Assembly: GCF_900323885.1 (NCBI RefSeq)
Contig: NZ_OOHJ01000010.1
Span: 1 to 50,079, forward strand
Length of the DNA stretch: 50,079 nt
Direction: 5' to 3'
Source: [Actinomadura] parvosata subsp. kistnae
GTDB lineage: Bacteria > Actinomycetota > Actinomycetes > Streptosporangiales > Streptosporangiaceae
The notes beneath the pieces are model-generated. The model did no database searches and had not been told where the DNA came from. It saw only the letters and a program-made list of their open reading frames with translations. Made by a program: the position numbers and the translations under genes. This document shows positions 40,837-49,968 of the stretch, one piece after another (positions within the stretch are counted from its first letter, which is position 1; each line of letters starts with the position of its first letter).

Positions 40837-41913
40837 ATGCCCTCCTTCCCCGGCGCCGGAGTGACTCCGCCCGTCCCGGCCCGGCACATCCGCGCGCCCC
40901 AGGTCACCCTGTGGCACGACGCCGACTACCTGGTGCAAGCCGCCGACCGGCGGGCAGACTGGACGCGAAACGCGCTGCGGTTCGCCTGGCAGCTGATACG
41001 CCGCTCGACGCGGGAGATGCTGACCGCGCCGAAGAAGGGCGCTACCTGGCGGCACCTTGCCACCGACCTCGGCCTGTCGCAGCGAACGATCGGCGCGCTG
41101 TACGCGTGGTTCATCGATGCCGGCCTCCTGGCCCGCGCCGTGCCCGGCACGACCGTCCGCTACCGGAAAGGAACGCGGGGCGGCCTGGACGACGACGGTC
41201 GCGGCAACGAAGCCGCTCAGTACCTCCTCATCATCCCGGAGGCGATCCTCGAGGCCGAGGATGGCGAGGAGACACCGCCCCCGAGCGCGACCGTGGAGAG
41301 CCAGGCAGACTTTCCCTGGCCGTGCGTGACCGGGCTGACCCGCCCGCTCCCAGAAGCAGTGCCCGATGTTTCCTCAGCTCACGACCCTGTGGAAAGATCT
41401 TTCATCCCCAAACCCCCACTCTCTTCTGTAGGTGAGGAGACTCCCCGTACCGCGCGCGCGAGACAGTTGGCCGCGCCAGCGACACCGGCCAGTTTGTGGC
41501 CCGCGACCGTCACGCCGGTCAGCAGAAGAGACCGGCTCGCAGCGTGCGAGCGGCTGATCGCGGAGCTACCGCCCTTCCGGAAGATCTCAGCTCGGCACCT
41601 GCGCAGCGTCCTGCGGGACGTTTTCGACCTCGGCGCGACCATCAGCGACATCCGGCATGCGCTCGATCATCGGCCTGACGGGACCGCATGGATCAATACC
41701 CACCGGCCGCGATCGCTGCCGGGCTGGGTCCGGCACCGCCTGACCGCGTGGATCACCCCGGCTGGGCGGCTCGTCGCCCCGTGGCCCGTCCAGCGGCGGG
41801 CAGCCGAGCACGCGGCGTTGCTGGCCGAGCAGCGCGCCCGCCGCGAAGCGGGTAAGCGGGCCAGCCAAAACAACAGGCTCGACGGTCCCATGAGCTTCAG
41901 CGGGCGGTGGTGA
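40837..41913 (+). CDS. Winged-helix replication-like protein
   Basis: About 358 residues from ATG 40837; a TTG at 40759 is in frame but unlikely. VTLWHDADYLVQAADRRADW, then TAPKKGATWRHLATDLGLSQ followed by RTIGALYAWFIDAGLL is a winged helix. RYRKGTRGG and NEAAQYLLIIPEAIL follow, as in rolling-circle-less Rep-like proteins found on actinobacterial plasmids and integrative elements. The C-terminal half (ISARHLRSVLRDVFDLGATI, INTHRPRSLPGWVRHRLTAW) also fits. No other replication or transfer genes are near, so it may be a remnant of an integrated element. Confidence 0.6.
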   Translation: MPSFPGAGVTPPVPARHIRAPQVTLWHDADYLVQAADRRADWTRNALRFAWQLIRRSTREMLTAPKKGATWRHLATDLGLSQRTIGALYAWFIDAGLLARAVPGTTVRYRKGTRGGLDDDGRGNEAAQYLLIIPEAILEAEDGEETPPPSATVESQADFPWPCVTGLTRPLPEAVPDVSSAHDPVERSFIPKPPLSSVGEETPRTARARQLAAPATPASLWPATVTPVSRRDRLAACERLIAELPPFRKISARHLRSVLRDVFDLGATISDIRHALDHRPDGTAWINTHRPRSLPGWVRHRLTAWITPAGRLVAPWPVQRRAAEHAALLAEQRARREAGKRASQNNRLDGPMSFSGRW

Positions 41914-42046
41914 TGATGACCGACGACAGTCCGGAGGTGCGGCCGCCGCTGGGGCCTGTTGTCGTCGGCCTATGAGAGGCCGATCGGTGCGCGGGAGCTG
42001 TCGCGGAGGCGGCTGTGGCGAGGGCGCGGCAGGAGAGAGCGGTCGG

Positions 42047-42067
42047 AATTGATCTACGTTGTAAAGG
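42047..42067 (+). repeat. 21-nt repeat, copy 1
   Basis: AATTGATCTAC followed by GTTGTAAAGG matches 47000-47020 except at two positions. The second copy lies at the end of the BTAD regulator gene. In both, the next codons read I-Y-V/I-V-K, and both continue into a further short frame with LLID or FTID, so a duplicated coding fragment is likely. Confidence 0.45.
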
Positions 42068-42097
42068 TGCCGAGTTCGTTATTGATTGATCACTTGA

Positions 42098-42288
42098 TCA
42101 AGCAGCAAAGACCGCAGCAGAGGCAAGAGCCCGATGCTGACGGATCAGCATCGCGAGTTCCTCAAGGGAAGGTCCCCCAGGTGCGTAGGCGGCGCGTGCG
42201 GCGTCTTCGGGAGAGAGGGCGTCGCGCCGGGCCGCGCCTGGGCGAGTGTGCGGCCAGCGGCGGAGAGTGCTTCGGCGCGCGTAGTCAC
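42098..42288 (-). pseudogene. Small actinobacterial protein, frameshifted
   Basis: From GTG 42288 the frame gives VTTRAEALSAAGRTLAQAR; one base missing near 42230 (CGGCCC for CGGGCCC) shifts it, after which RRDALSPEDAARAAYAPGGP and SLEELAMLIRQHRALASAA follow to a stop at 42098. With the base restored it is about 64 residues and matches a common type of short actinobacterial protein (TRAEALA-A---A-AR, LSP-EAA-AAY-PGGPS--EL). Function unknown. Confidence 0.55.
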
Positions 42289-42535
42289 ACCGTCACTATC
42301 TCACACAAATGACACATTTCCACACGGGATGCTCGGCTGACGTGTACCGGCGCACCGCCGGATCACATCACGATTACGGTTGTCGCAAGGCTGCGCGTGC
42401 CCACCCTGTACGTGGTGGTGACCAGGCAGCGCGACCGCGGCCCGCGGCACGCCTCCGGCGCGCAGGGCGGCGAGCGCAGCGCGGAGGAGGCGGGCAAGGA
42501 GAACCTGGCCGGCCAGCCGGCCTGAGTCCTTGTTG
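42289..42535. other. Intergenic stretch with a gene remnant
   Basis: On the plus strand ITITVVARLRVPTLYVVVTR and an acidic tail ending LAGQPA* (stop near 42525) read like the end of a protein, but there is no start codon before an in-frame TGA upstream. It is probably a degraded fragment. Nothing else is seen here. Confidence 0.3.
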
Positions 42536-42570
42536 AAGGTGCCGGACGCCCGCCGGGCGTCCGGCACCTT
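42536..42570. terminator. 16-bp hairpin terminator after the serine hydrolase
   Basis: AAGGTGCCGGACGCCC (42536-42551) and GGGCGTCCGGCACCTT (42555-42570) pair perfectly with a 3-nt loop, 21 bp beyond the stop of the minus-strand hydrolase. Its length and position make it a strong terminator. Confidence 0.85.
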
Positions 42571-42591
42571 GGCGGGAGGAGCGCCTGGGGC

Positions 42592-43716
42592 TCAGCCGGC
42601 GAGGCCCGTCCGGGCGAGCTCGAACAGCAGCTCCCAGCTCTTGGCCTCGGTGTTGGTGTGGAAGGCGAGCGCGCGCTCGCCGTCGGGGGTGGCCAGGGCG
42701 CCGAACATGTGTCCCCAGTAGCTGCCGGCCACCCCGCGTACCGGGATGCCGCCGGTCGCCGCCGGGTCGAGCTCGAAGGCGCCGAGCCCGTAGCGGGTGT
42801 GCGGCAGCCAGTTGGCGCCCTCGGTGGAGACCGTGGTCCACATCTTGCGGTGCTGCGCGGGCGGCAGCAGGGACCCGCCGGCCAGCGCGCTGATGAGCCG
42901 CAGCATGTCGCCGGTGGTCGAGACGATGTTGCCGGGCTCCCAGGAGGTGTCGAACTCGGTGACGTCCAGGGGCGCGAGCCCGGGTTCCTCGACCATCGAC
43001 TCCCAGTTCTCCGGGGTGACGCCGGCCGGGTCCACGCCGTCCTTGTAGAACTGGGTGGAGTAGGCGCGCGGGTGCGGGCCGGGGAAGGTGGTCTCCCCTT
43101 CGGGCCGCACATAACTGGAGGTCAGGCCGAGCGGCTGGAAGAGCGTGCGCTCGACCTCCTGGGCGTAGGTGTTGCCGGTGACCTGCTCGATGAGCGCCAC
43201 GCACACGGCGAAGCCGCCGTTGGAGTAGACGAAGCGCTCACCGGGCCGGCCGACCGGCGGCTGGGAGACCGCCAGGCGCAGCAGGTCCTGCCGGGTCCAG
43301 GCGTCGAAGCGGTGCCGGGCGAACGCGGACCGGCTGGTGTAGCGGGCCACCAGCTCCGGCGCCAGACCCGTGGAGAACAGGCCGCCGGTGTTGCTGAGCA
43401 GATGCCTGATGGTGATCTCGGTGCCGTCGTAGCCGCCGGTGTCCAGCACGCCGGGCAACCACGTGCTGACCGGGTCCTCGATGTCCAGCCGGCCTTCGGC
43501 CTCCAGGGTGAGGATCACGGCGGCGATGAAGGCCTTGTCGCCGCTGCCGATCGGCACCAGCTCTCCCGGCACCCGCTGGGCGCCGGTCGTCAGATCGGCC
43601 ACGCCGGCGGTGCCGAACCAGGTGGTGCCGTCGGGATTGCTGACCTCGGCGACGATCCCCGGGACGCCGACCTCGGAGACGGCCCACTCGAGCACCTGCT
43701 GCGTCTTGTCGTGCAT
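42592..43716 (-). CDS. Serine hydrolase (class C beta-lactamase/DD-peptidase fold)
   Basis: 374 residues from ATG 43716, preceded by AGGCAGGAC; an upstream in-frame ATG lacks support. The catalytic motif is S58-G-D-K61 (IGSGDKAFIAA). Y164-S-N (FVYSNGGF) is the second motif, and FHTN near residue 352 stands for the KTG/HTG triad. No signal peptide is seen, so it is probably cytoplasmic, like esterase or D-aminopeptidase members. RHLLSNTGGL and RPGERFVYSN are typical. Divergent from the BTAD regulator at 43841, which may control it. Confidence 0.88.
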   Translation of the reverse strand: MHDKTQQVLEWAVSEVGVPGIVAEVSNPDGTTWFGTAGVADLTTGAQRVPGELVPIGSGDKAFIAAVILTLEAEGRLDIEDPVSTWLPGVLDTGGYDGTEITIRHLLSNTGGLFSTGLAPELVARYTSRSAFARHRFDAWTRQDLLRLAVSQPPVGRPGERFVYSNGGFAVCVALIEQVTGNTYAQEVERTLFQPLGLTSSYVRPEGETTFPGPHPRAYSTQFYKDGVDPAGVTPENWESMVEEPGLAPLDVTEFDTSWEPGNIVSTTGDMLRLISALAGGSLLPPAQHRKMWTTVSTEGANWLPHTRYGLGAFELDPAATGGIPVRGVAGSYWGHMFGALATPDGERALAFHTNTEAKSWELLFELARTGLAG

Positions 43717-43840
43717 GTCCTGCCTTTCACATATCCGTCGTTGGACGGTCTCCACGATGCGGGCCGCCGGTGACAGCGCTCTTACAGCGCTACGACAGGC
43801 GGCGTGATCGTTGTGAGCGGGCCCTCATAGCCTGGTGGCC

Positions 43841-46800
43841 ATGCGGATCGAGGTGCTGGGGCCGGTGCGGGCCTACGGCGACGGCGGGACGCCGATCGAC
43901 GTCGGCGGGGTCAGGGTGCGTGCGCTGCTGGCCAGGCTGACGCTGGCGGGTGGCGAGGTGGTGCCCGCCGACGCGCTCATCGACGCGCTGTGGGGCGAGC
44001 GCCCGCCGCGGGAGAGTGTCAGAGCGCTGCACGCGCTGGTGTACCGGCTGCGGCGGGCACTGGGCGACGGCGAGGTCGTCGAGCTGGCCTCCGGCGGATA
44101 CCGGCTGCACGTGCGCGCCGAGGACGTCGACGCCCGCCGCTTCGAGAAGCTGGCCAGGCAAGGCCGCGGCGAGCTGGCCGCCGGCGCCGGACGGAAGGCG
44201 GCCCCGCTGCTCGGCGAGGCGCTGGCGCTGTGGCGCGGCGACGCGCTGGCCGACGTGCTCGACGTTCCCTTCGCCGCCGCGGCCGCCACCCGGCTGCAGC
44301 AGCTGCGTACCGCGGCGACCGAGGACTGGTTCGAGGCGAAGCTGCTGCTGGGCGAGCACAGCGAGATCCTGGCCGATCTGCAGGCGGCGGCCGCGGCGCA
44401 TCCGCTGCGCGAACGGCTGGCCGTCCTGACGATGCGGGCCTTGCACGCGGCCGGCCGTCAGGCCGAGGCGCTGGCCCTGTACGAGCAGGTGCGCCGCACG
44501 CTCGCCGAGGACCTGGGCGTCGACCCCTCCGAGGACCTGCGCAGGACGCACCTGGCGGTGCTGCGCGGCCGGAGCGGGCCGCCGGAGCACCTGGCGGTGC
44601 CGCGCGGCAGGAGCGGGCCGCCGGAGCACCGGCGGGCGGCGCCGGGCCGGCTGCCGGCCCCGCTGACCGGACTCGTCGGCCGGGAGGAGGAGCTGAGCCT
44701 GCTGGCCGGCCTGCTGGAGAACGCGCGGCTGGTCACGGTCGTCGGTCCCGGGGGAGTGGGCAAGACCCGCCTGGCCGTGGAGGCGGCGCGCCGGCACCCG
44801 GCCCATCGGCGAGGCCGCGTCTGGCTCGTCCCCCTGGCCGGGGTGGCCACGCCGGACGGATTGCCCGAGGCGGTGCTGGGCGCCATCGCCACGACGGAGG
44901 CCCTGCCGCCGGGCACACCGCTCGATCGGTCGGTCACCCTGCTGGCCGGCGGCGAGGGCGTGCTCGTCCTGGACAACTGCGAGCAGATCGCCGGAGCCGT
45001 GGCCGAGTTCGCCTGCCACCTGCTCGAACGCCTGCCGTCCCTGACCGTCCTGGCCACCAGCAGGGAGCCGCTGGACGTCATGGGCGAGGCGCTGTGCCGG
45101 CTGGCGCCGCTCGCCCTGCCTCCGGCACACGCCGACCCCGTTCGCGCCGCCCAGGGGAGCGCGGTGCGGCTGTTCCTCGACCGGGCGGCCGCCGTGCGGC
45201 CCGGCTTCACGCTGGACGCGTCGACGGCGGGCCCGGTGGTGACCATCGTGCGCCGCCTGGACGGCCTGCCCCTCGCCCTGGAACTGGCCGCGGCGCGGCT
45301 GCGCACCATGAACGCCGACGAGCTGTCCCGCCGGCTGGACGATCGCTTCCGCCTGCTCGCCACCGGCAACCGGACGGCCCAGCCGCGGCAGCAGACGCTC
45401 CGGGCGGTCATCACCTGGAGCTGGGACCTCCTCACCGACGAGGAGCGGACGCTCGCCCGCCGGATGTCGATCTTCCCGGCGCGGACGGGACTCGGCCCGA
45501 TCGCGGCCGTGTGCTCGGACGACCCCGCGGAAGATGTCGCCTTGCTGCTGGATTGCCTGGTCGACAAGTCCATCGTGGAGCGGGCCGGTGACGGCTACCG
45601 GATGCTGGAGACCATCCGGGCGTACGCGGCCGAGCAGCTCCGCGCCGCCGGGGAGCACGAGGCCGTCCGTCAGGAGCTCACGCGCCACTACGCCGGCCTG
45701 GCCGGCCGCCACGAGCCGCTGCTGCGCTCGCACCGGCAGGCGGAGTCGCTGCGGGTGTTCGACCTCGAGTACGACAACCTCCTGTACGCCCTCCAGTCGG
45801 CCATCGACGACGGCGACGCCGAGGCGGCGGCCCGGATCCTCGGCCCGCTGTACTGGTACTGGGACACGCTGCGCTATGACGGCCGGGCCGACGGCTACGT
45901 GGCCAGGGTGCTGGAGTTCGGCGACGCGCTGCCCCCGGCGGCCAGGGCCGCGTTCACCGTGATCCACCTGCTGGCCGGTGAAGCGGACGCCGGGCGGTTG
46001 CGGGCGGCGGTCGAGGACTGCGCGCGGACGGGCGCGCTGCTGCGCTATCCGATGCTGCTGACGATGACGCTGACGGCGGCCTTCATGGCCGGCCTGGACG
46101 ATCTGGTGGACCGGGAGATCGCCCGGGTCCGGTCCGGCTCGGACGGCTGGGCCGTCGCGCACACCCACGTGGTGGAGGCGCTGCGCAGCCGTACCCGCGG
46201 AGACTGGAAGGGAGGGGCGAGCGCGGCGGTGCGGGCGCTGCGCGCGTTCGAGGAGGCGGGCGACCGGTGGTGGACGGCGATGATGCTGAACGGCACGGCG
46301 CAGATCCACGCCGTCGAGGGCCGCCACGACGCAGCGGTCGCCGACTACGAGCGCGGCATCGCGATCAGCGCCGGCCTCGCCTGGCAGGAGGAGATCTCGT
46401 CCCGGCTCGGGCTCGCCGTGGAGCGCATGCGCGCCGGCGACATGAAGGGCGCCGAGCACGACCTCGAAACCGCGCGACAGGCGGCCTGGGAGCGCGGCCT
46501 GCCCCTGCTGGAGATCCAGGTCCATGCGTGCGCGGCGGAGCTGTACCGCCGCCGCGGCGAGATCGACCGGGCCGATCGCGAACTCGGCCGGCTGGAGAGC
46601 GCCGCCCGCGCGTCGTCCCTTCCCCCGGACACGAGCCGCAGCCTGCTGCTGCCCGCCAGGACGGCGAACCTCCTGACCGCCGGCGACGCCACCCGCGCGC
46701 GCCAGAGCCTGCCGGCCGCCATCCAGGCGGCCCACGTCAACATGGACCTCCCGCTGGCCGCCCAGCTCCTGGCCCGGTTGCTGCTGCTGGAGGACGACCC

Positions 46801-47005
46801 GGCGGGCGCGGCCACCGCGCTCGGCATGAGCGAGGCCATCCGCGGCACCTTCGACCGCGGCGACCTGGAACTGAGCGCCCTCGTATCCACCCTCGTGGAC
46901 CGGCTCGGCCACACCGGCTACACCACCGCCTATCAGCGGGGCGCCGGCCTGCCCCGGGACGAAGCGATCGACCGCCTGATCAACAATCGGATGGAGGCAA
47001 ATTGA
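43841..47005 (+). CDS. BTAD/AfsR-type transcriptional regulator with NB-ARC and TPR domains
   Basis: About 1054 residues from ATG 43841 (GTG 43835 possible). Residues 1-95 are an OmpR-type winged helix (MRIEVLGPVRAYGDG; VSVRALHALVYRLRRALGDG), then the BTAD (100-240). An NB-ARC ATPase follows with Walker A GPGGVGKT (about 304-311), Walker B GVLVLDNCEQ and GLPLALELAAARL. The C-terminal third is TPR-rich. A linker repeat RSGPPEHLAV/RSGPPEH shows a recent tandem duplication. These proteins control secondary metabolism or adjacent operons in response to nucleotide or partner binding. The divergent serine hydrolase is the likeliest target. Intact. Confidence 0.9.
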   Translation: MRIEVLGPVRAYGDGGTPIDVGGVRVRALLARLTLAGGEVVPADALIDALWGERPPRESVRALHALVYRLRRALGDGEVVELASGGYRLHVRAEDVDARRFEKLARQGRGELAAGAGRKAAPLLGEALALWRGDALADVLDVPFAAAAATRLQQLRTAATEDWFEAKLLLGEHSEILADLQAAAAAHPLRERLAVLTMRALHAAGRQAEALALYEQVRRTLAEDLGVDPSEDLRRTHLAVLRGRSGPPEHLAVPRGRSGPPEHRRAAPGRLPAPLTGLVGREEELSLLAGLLENARLVTVVGPGGVGKTRLAVEAARRHPAHRRGRVWLVPLAGVATPDGLPEAVLGAIATTEALPPGTPLDRSVTLLAGGEGVLVLDNCEQIAGAVAEFACHLLERLPSLTVLATSREPLDVMGEALCRLAPLALPPAHADPVRAAQGSAVRLFLDRAAAVRPGFTLDASTAGPVVTIVRRLDGLPLALELAAARLRTMNADELSRRLDDRFRLLATGNRTAQPRQQTLRAVITWSWDLLTDEERTLARRMSIFPARTGLGPIAAVCSDDPAEDVALLLDCLVDKSIVERAGDGYRMLETIRAYAAEQLRAAGEHEAVRQELTRHYAGLAGRHEPLLRSHRQAESLRVFDLEYDNLLYALQSAIDDGDAEAAARILGPLYWYWDTLRYDGRADGYVARVLEFGDALPPAARAAFTVIHLLAGEADAGRLRAAVEDCARTGALLRYPMLLTMTLTAAFMAGLDDLVDREIARVRSGSDGWAVAHTHVVEALRSRTRGDWKGGASAAVRALRAFEEAGDRWWTAMMLNGTAQIHAVEGRHDAAVADYERGIAISAGLAWQEEISSRLGLAVERMRAGDMKGAEHDLETARQAAWERGLPLLEIQVHACAAELYRRRGEIDRADRELGRLESAARASSLPPDTSRSLLLPARTANLLTAGDATRARQSLPAAIQAAHVNMDLPLAAQLLARLLLLEDDPAGAATALGMSEAIRGTFDRGDLELSALVSTLVDRLGHTGYTTAYQRGAGLPRDEAIDRLINNRMEAN

Positions 47006-47020
47006 TCTACATCGTAAAGG
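47000..47020 (+). repeat. 21-nt repeat, copy 2
   Basis: AATTGATCTAC followed by ATCGTAAAGG matches 42047-42067 with two substitutions. It overlaps the last codons of the BTAD gene and the start of the small frame at 47002. The two copies bracket the serine hydrolase and BTAD genes. Confidence 0.45.
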
Positions 47021-47103
47021 CGGTTACTCGTTTCACCATCGACCATGCAAATCCTGAGGAATGGCTCAAGCTCCTGGCCAGCCTGGCGACCCTCCGGACA
47101 TAG
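47002..47103 (+). CDS. Possible 33-residue peptide overlapping the BTAD stop
   Basis: TTG 47002 overlaps the BTAD stop codon (TTGA), with GGAGG four bases upstream, and opens a short frame (LIYIVKAVTRFTIDHANPEE, WLKLLASLATLRT) ending at 47103. Coupling to the regulator would be efficient. The first residues are shared with the 42047 repeat. It may be a small peptide gene or a fragment. Confidence 0.35.
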   Translation: MIYIVKAVTRFTIDHANPEEWLKLLASLATLRT

Positions 47104-47229
47104 TCCGCGAACCGGATCCGTGGCCGCCGATCGCCTGAGGACCGGGGCCGGGCCGGCACGGTTCACCGGGTCTTTCCCGCCCATGCGGGAGCTCACTTCT
47201 GGATCGAGTAGCCGGGACAATCGCCTGTC

Positions 47230-47766
47230 ATGATGGGTATCTCCGGCTTCGAGCCGACTTTTCTCGTCGGGCTCCAAGCCATCCGCGATGAACACGGGCA
47301 GGGCCTGGCCGCGCTCGGCGGTCGGCGTCTGACGGGCTTCGCGCTCGTACGTTTCATCGAGAACGGGGACTGGTATGCCGACTGTCCCGTCGTCCTGGAC
47401 TTCGACGGCGTCCAGGTGGAGATCAGCCACTGGAAGTTCGATGAGCTGTCGATCAGCTGGAACACCATCGACACAGCGGCTGCGATCACCGGCTGGGAGG
47501 AGGATGACGCCCCCACCCCGGTCTGGTCCAGCACCGACGAACGGCTTGAGCCGTTCGTCGGCCAGGAACTGCGCGAGGTCGCTCTGCTCGTGTGGCATCC
47601 ATCGTCGCGTGACGACATGGCGGGTGGCACCGTCGCCGTGGAGTTCGTCTTCGACAGGGGCCGCTTCTGTATCGCCAACGGCCTGGATGAGAACAGCATC
47701 GAGGTCGGTGAGGCCCTTCCAGAATGGGTGCGGCACCCCCTGGGTGGCGGCATGCAGCCTGATTAG
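47230..47766 (+). CDS. Unknown soluble protein
   Basis: 178 residues from ATG 47230. FLVGLQAIRDEHGQGLAALG, then WYADCPVVLDFDGVQVEISH and WHPSSRDDMAGGTVAVEFVF form an alternating beta pattern. DNA-binding and membrane motifs are absent; the protein is acidic with Trp/Asp-rich loops, as in small immunity-like proteins. No SD is clear. Function not assigned. Confidence 0.55.
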   Translation: MMGISGFEPTFLVGLQAIRDEHGQGLAALGGRRLTGFALVRFIENGDWYADCPVVLDFDGVQVEISHWKFDELSISWNTIDTAAAITGWEEDDAPTPVWSSTDERLEPFVGQELREVALLVWHPSSRDDMAGGTVAVEFVFDRGRFCIANGLDENSIEVGEALPEWVRHPLGGGMQPD

Positions 47767-47791
47767 GATCGCCATGCGGGGGCGGGGCGGG

Positions 47792-48513
47792 CTACTGCTG
47801 GGGTGCCTGGCTGCGGGCGATGAGGTCCAGGACGGCGTTCCTGGTGGCGTGGAAGACGGCGGTGGTATCGGTGGCGGCTGCGGCGATGGACTGCTCGGCG
47901 GGCGCGTCCGCGGGTTCGAGGAGCTGGGCGACGGTGTCGGCGAGGACGGTGGCGGGGTCGCCGGCGCTGGGCGGGGCGGAGCCGGGCTCGGCCATGGCGG
48001 TGCCGAAGCCGACGAGCATGGCGTGCATGGCGTACGACTGGTCGGCCAGCGGCCGGTCCTGGCGGAGCAGGCCGTGGCGGCGCAGTACCGGCATGACGGC
48101 CTGGCACATGGCGCTGGGGCGGGTGCGTTCGAACAGGGCGCGGTCGTCGTCGCGTCCGGTGAGCAGCCGCAGCAGTTCGGCGTCGCGGACGGGCAGGCGG
48201 GGTGCCAGGGGGGAGCGCAGGCCGGTGCGGATCAGCAGCGGGGCCAGGCGGTGCGGCAGGACGGCGGCGGGGTCTGCGGTGAGGCGGGCGATGACCTCGT
48301 CGAGGAAGGTGAGCAGCTCGCGGGCGAACAGGCCGAGGATGAGGTCCTCCTTGGTCGCCCAGTACAGGTAGACGGTGCCCTTGCCGACCCGGCCGCGGCG
48401 GCGATCTCGCTGACGGTGACCTTGCGGACGCCGTGTTCGGCCACCAGCTCGCGCGCGCTGTCGAGGATGCGGGCGGCCTTGCGCGACTGGAGCTCGATCA
48501 GCTGGGTGGTCAC
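47792..48513 (-). CDS. TetR-family regulator (frameshifted)
   Basis: From GTG 48513, VTTQLIELQSRKAARILDSA then LVAEHGVRKVTVSEIAAAAG is the TetR helix-turn-helix. A GGG run at about 48389 lacks one G. With it restored, the next residues are VGKGTVYLYWATKEDLILGL, the canonical TetR recognition helix end, and the frame continues to MCQAVMPVLRRHGLLRQDRP and a stop at 47792 (about 240 residues). As written the product is cut after about 40 residues. It is next to an FAD monooxygenase of the same strand, which it probably controls through the inverted repeat at 49853. Confidence 0.75.
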
Positions 48514-48595
48514 CGGTGGTCCTCTTCCTCGGAAACTCGGATGCTCGGGGGCTCGGATGCTCGGATGGTGGCGGCGAACCGGGCCGCGCGTGCGG

Positions 48596-49809
48596 TCAGG
48601 CCGCGGCGACGTCCAGGTTCTTGGCCTGCATGTCCTTGGCCATTATCTTGCTCATCGCCCGGCCGATGCCCGGGGCGCGCATCAGGCGCAGCATGCCGGT
48701 GCGCAGCAGCTGCTCCCTGCGGTCGTCGGGGGTGAACAGGCGGCGCATGGACAGGATGGTGTCCTGCTGGTGGCCGATGAACGGCCGCATCCGCGCCTCC
48801 CAGGCGTCGAGGGCGGCGGGCAGGTCGTCGCCGTGGCGTTGCAGCATGGTGCCGAGCAGTTCGCCGCCGGCGATGCCGCTGGAGGCGCCCATGCCGGAGT
48901 ACAGGGTCAGGCACCAGGCGGCGTCGCCCATGAGGACGACGCGGCCGCGATGCCAGCGCGGCATCCTGACCTGGTGAACGGAGTCGAACAGGAACTCCGG
49001 CGCCTGCTCGAAACGCCGCAGCAGGCTCTCCAGGAGGGGCCCGGCGGGCTCGGGCCGAAGGCGGCGCGGACGGAGGCGACGGGCGGCCGGGCGAACTCGG
49101 CGTCGATGTCCGCGGTGCGGTAGGAGAACAGCAGGCCGGGGGCGTGGTCGGCGAACGGGAACGTCCACACCGAGCGGCCCGGCTCGGCCAGCACCAGCCC
49201 CTCGTGGCGGGCGAACCCCTCGACGGGCTCGTCCAGGACGGTGGCGGCGATCATGTAGTTGAGGGGGTGCAGGTACTCCTGCGGCCCGAAGGCCAGCGCG
49301 CGCACGGTGGAGCGCATGCCGTCGGCGCCCACGACGAGGTCGAACCGCTCGGTGACGGCGGCGCCGGTCGCGGTGTCGCGCAGGGTGACGTCCACTCCGG
49401 CGTCGTCCTGGACGATCGCGTCGGGCACCGTGCGGTAGCGGATCTCCACGTCGTCCGGCAGCGCCGCGAACAGGCCCTGCTCGATGTCGCCGCGCAGCAG
49501 CTGGCGGGGGCGCCCGGGCAGCGCGGCCGGGCTCATGCCGGGGCGGCGGCGCCCGGCCCGGTCGACCTCGTGCATGGTGAGGTTCGCGGCACTCCGGTCG
49601 CCGATGGCGTCCAGGACGCCCAGCCGCCGCGCCGAGGCGACGCCGGTGCCGAACAGCATGATGAAGTACCCGCCGGAGCGGCGCCCGGCCGCCCGCTCCA
49701 CCAGCACGGGCTCCCAGCCGACCTGCCGTAGCCGCAGGGCGGTGGCGATGCCGGCGATGCCCAGGCCGACGACCAGGGCGCGGCGCCCGGTCCTGCCGTT
49801 GTGTGTCAT
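48596..49809 (-). CDS. FAD-dependent monooxygenase (frameshifted)
   Basis: From ATG 49809, with GGAG upstream. An FAD-binding GLGIAGIATALRLRQ (G15-x-G-x-x-G20), then VVGADGMRSTVRAL (the DG motif) come first. Near 49058 one base is missing in a CCC run (RAAFGP). Restored, the frame continues PEPAGPLLESLLRRFEQAPE, then VVLMGDAAWCLTLYSGMGAS, the GD motif, and ends at 48596 (about 404 residues). Class A flavoprotein monooxygenases of this length hydroxylate aromatic or antibiotic substrates. Next to the TetR gene and divergent from another FAD oxidoreductase. Confidence 0.8.
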
Positions 49810-49852
49810 GACGACTCCTCTCACAGCCTCGTGAACACGATGCTATCCGACG

Positions 49853-49882
49853 AACTGACCAGATCGGTTCTTTTGGTCAGTT
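49853..49882. promoter_or_regulatory. TetR-type operator candidate between divergent monooxygenase genes
   Basis: AACTGACCA (49853-49861) and TGGTCAGTT (49874-49882) are a perfect 9-bp inverted repeat with a 12-nt spacer. It lies between the FAD monooxygenase start at 49809 and the one at 49969, and could bind the adjacent TetR protein. Confidence 0.5.
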
Positions 49883-49968
49883 TCGGGTGGGAGGAACATT
49901 CGTTCAAGCCGCCGGCGGGCATCCGGGCGACAGTGGAGGAGACCGATCCATGACGAGGAGGCAGGCTC

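Noticed and set aside
43790..46912. Very long minus-strand open frame opposite the BTAD regulator
   Set aside because: Composition (Gln, Arg, Gly, Ala) and lack of domains mark it as the antisense shadow of a clear multi-domain regulator.
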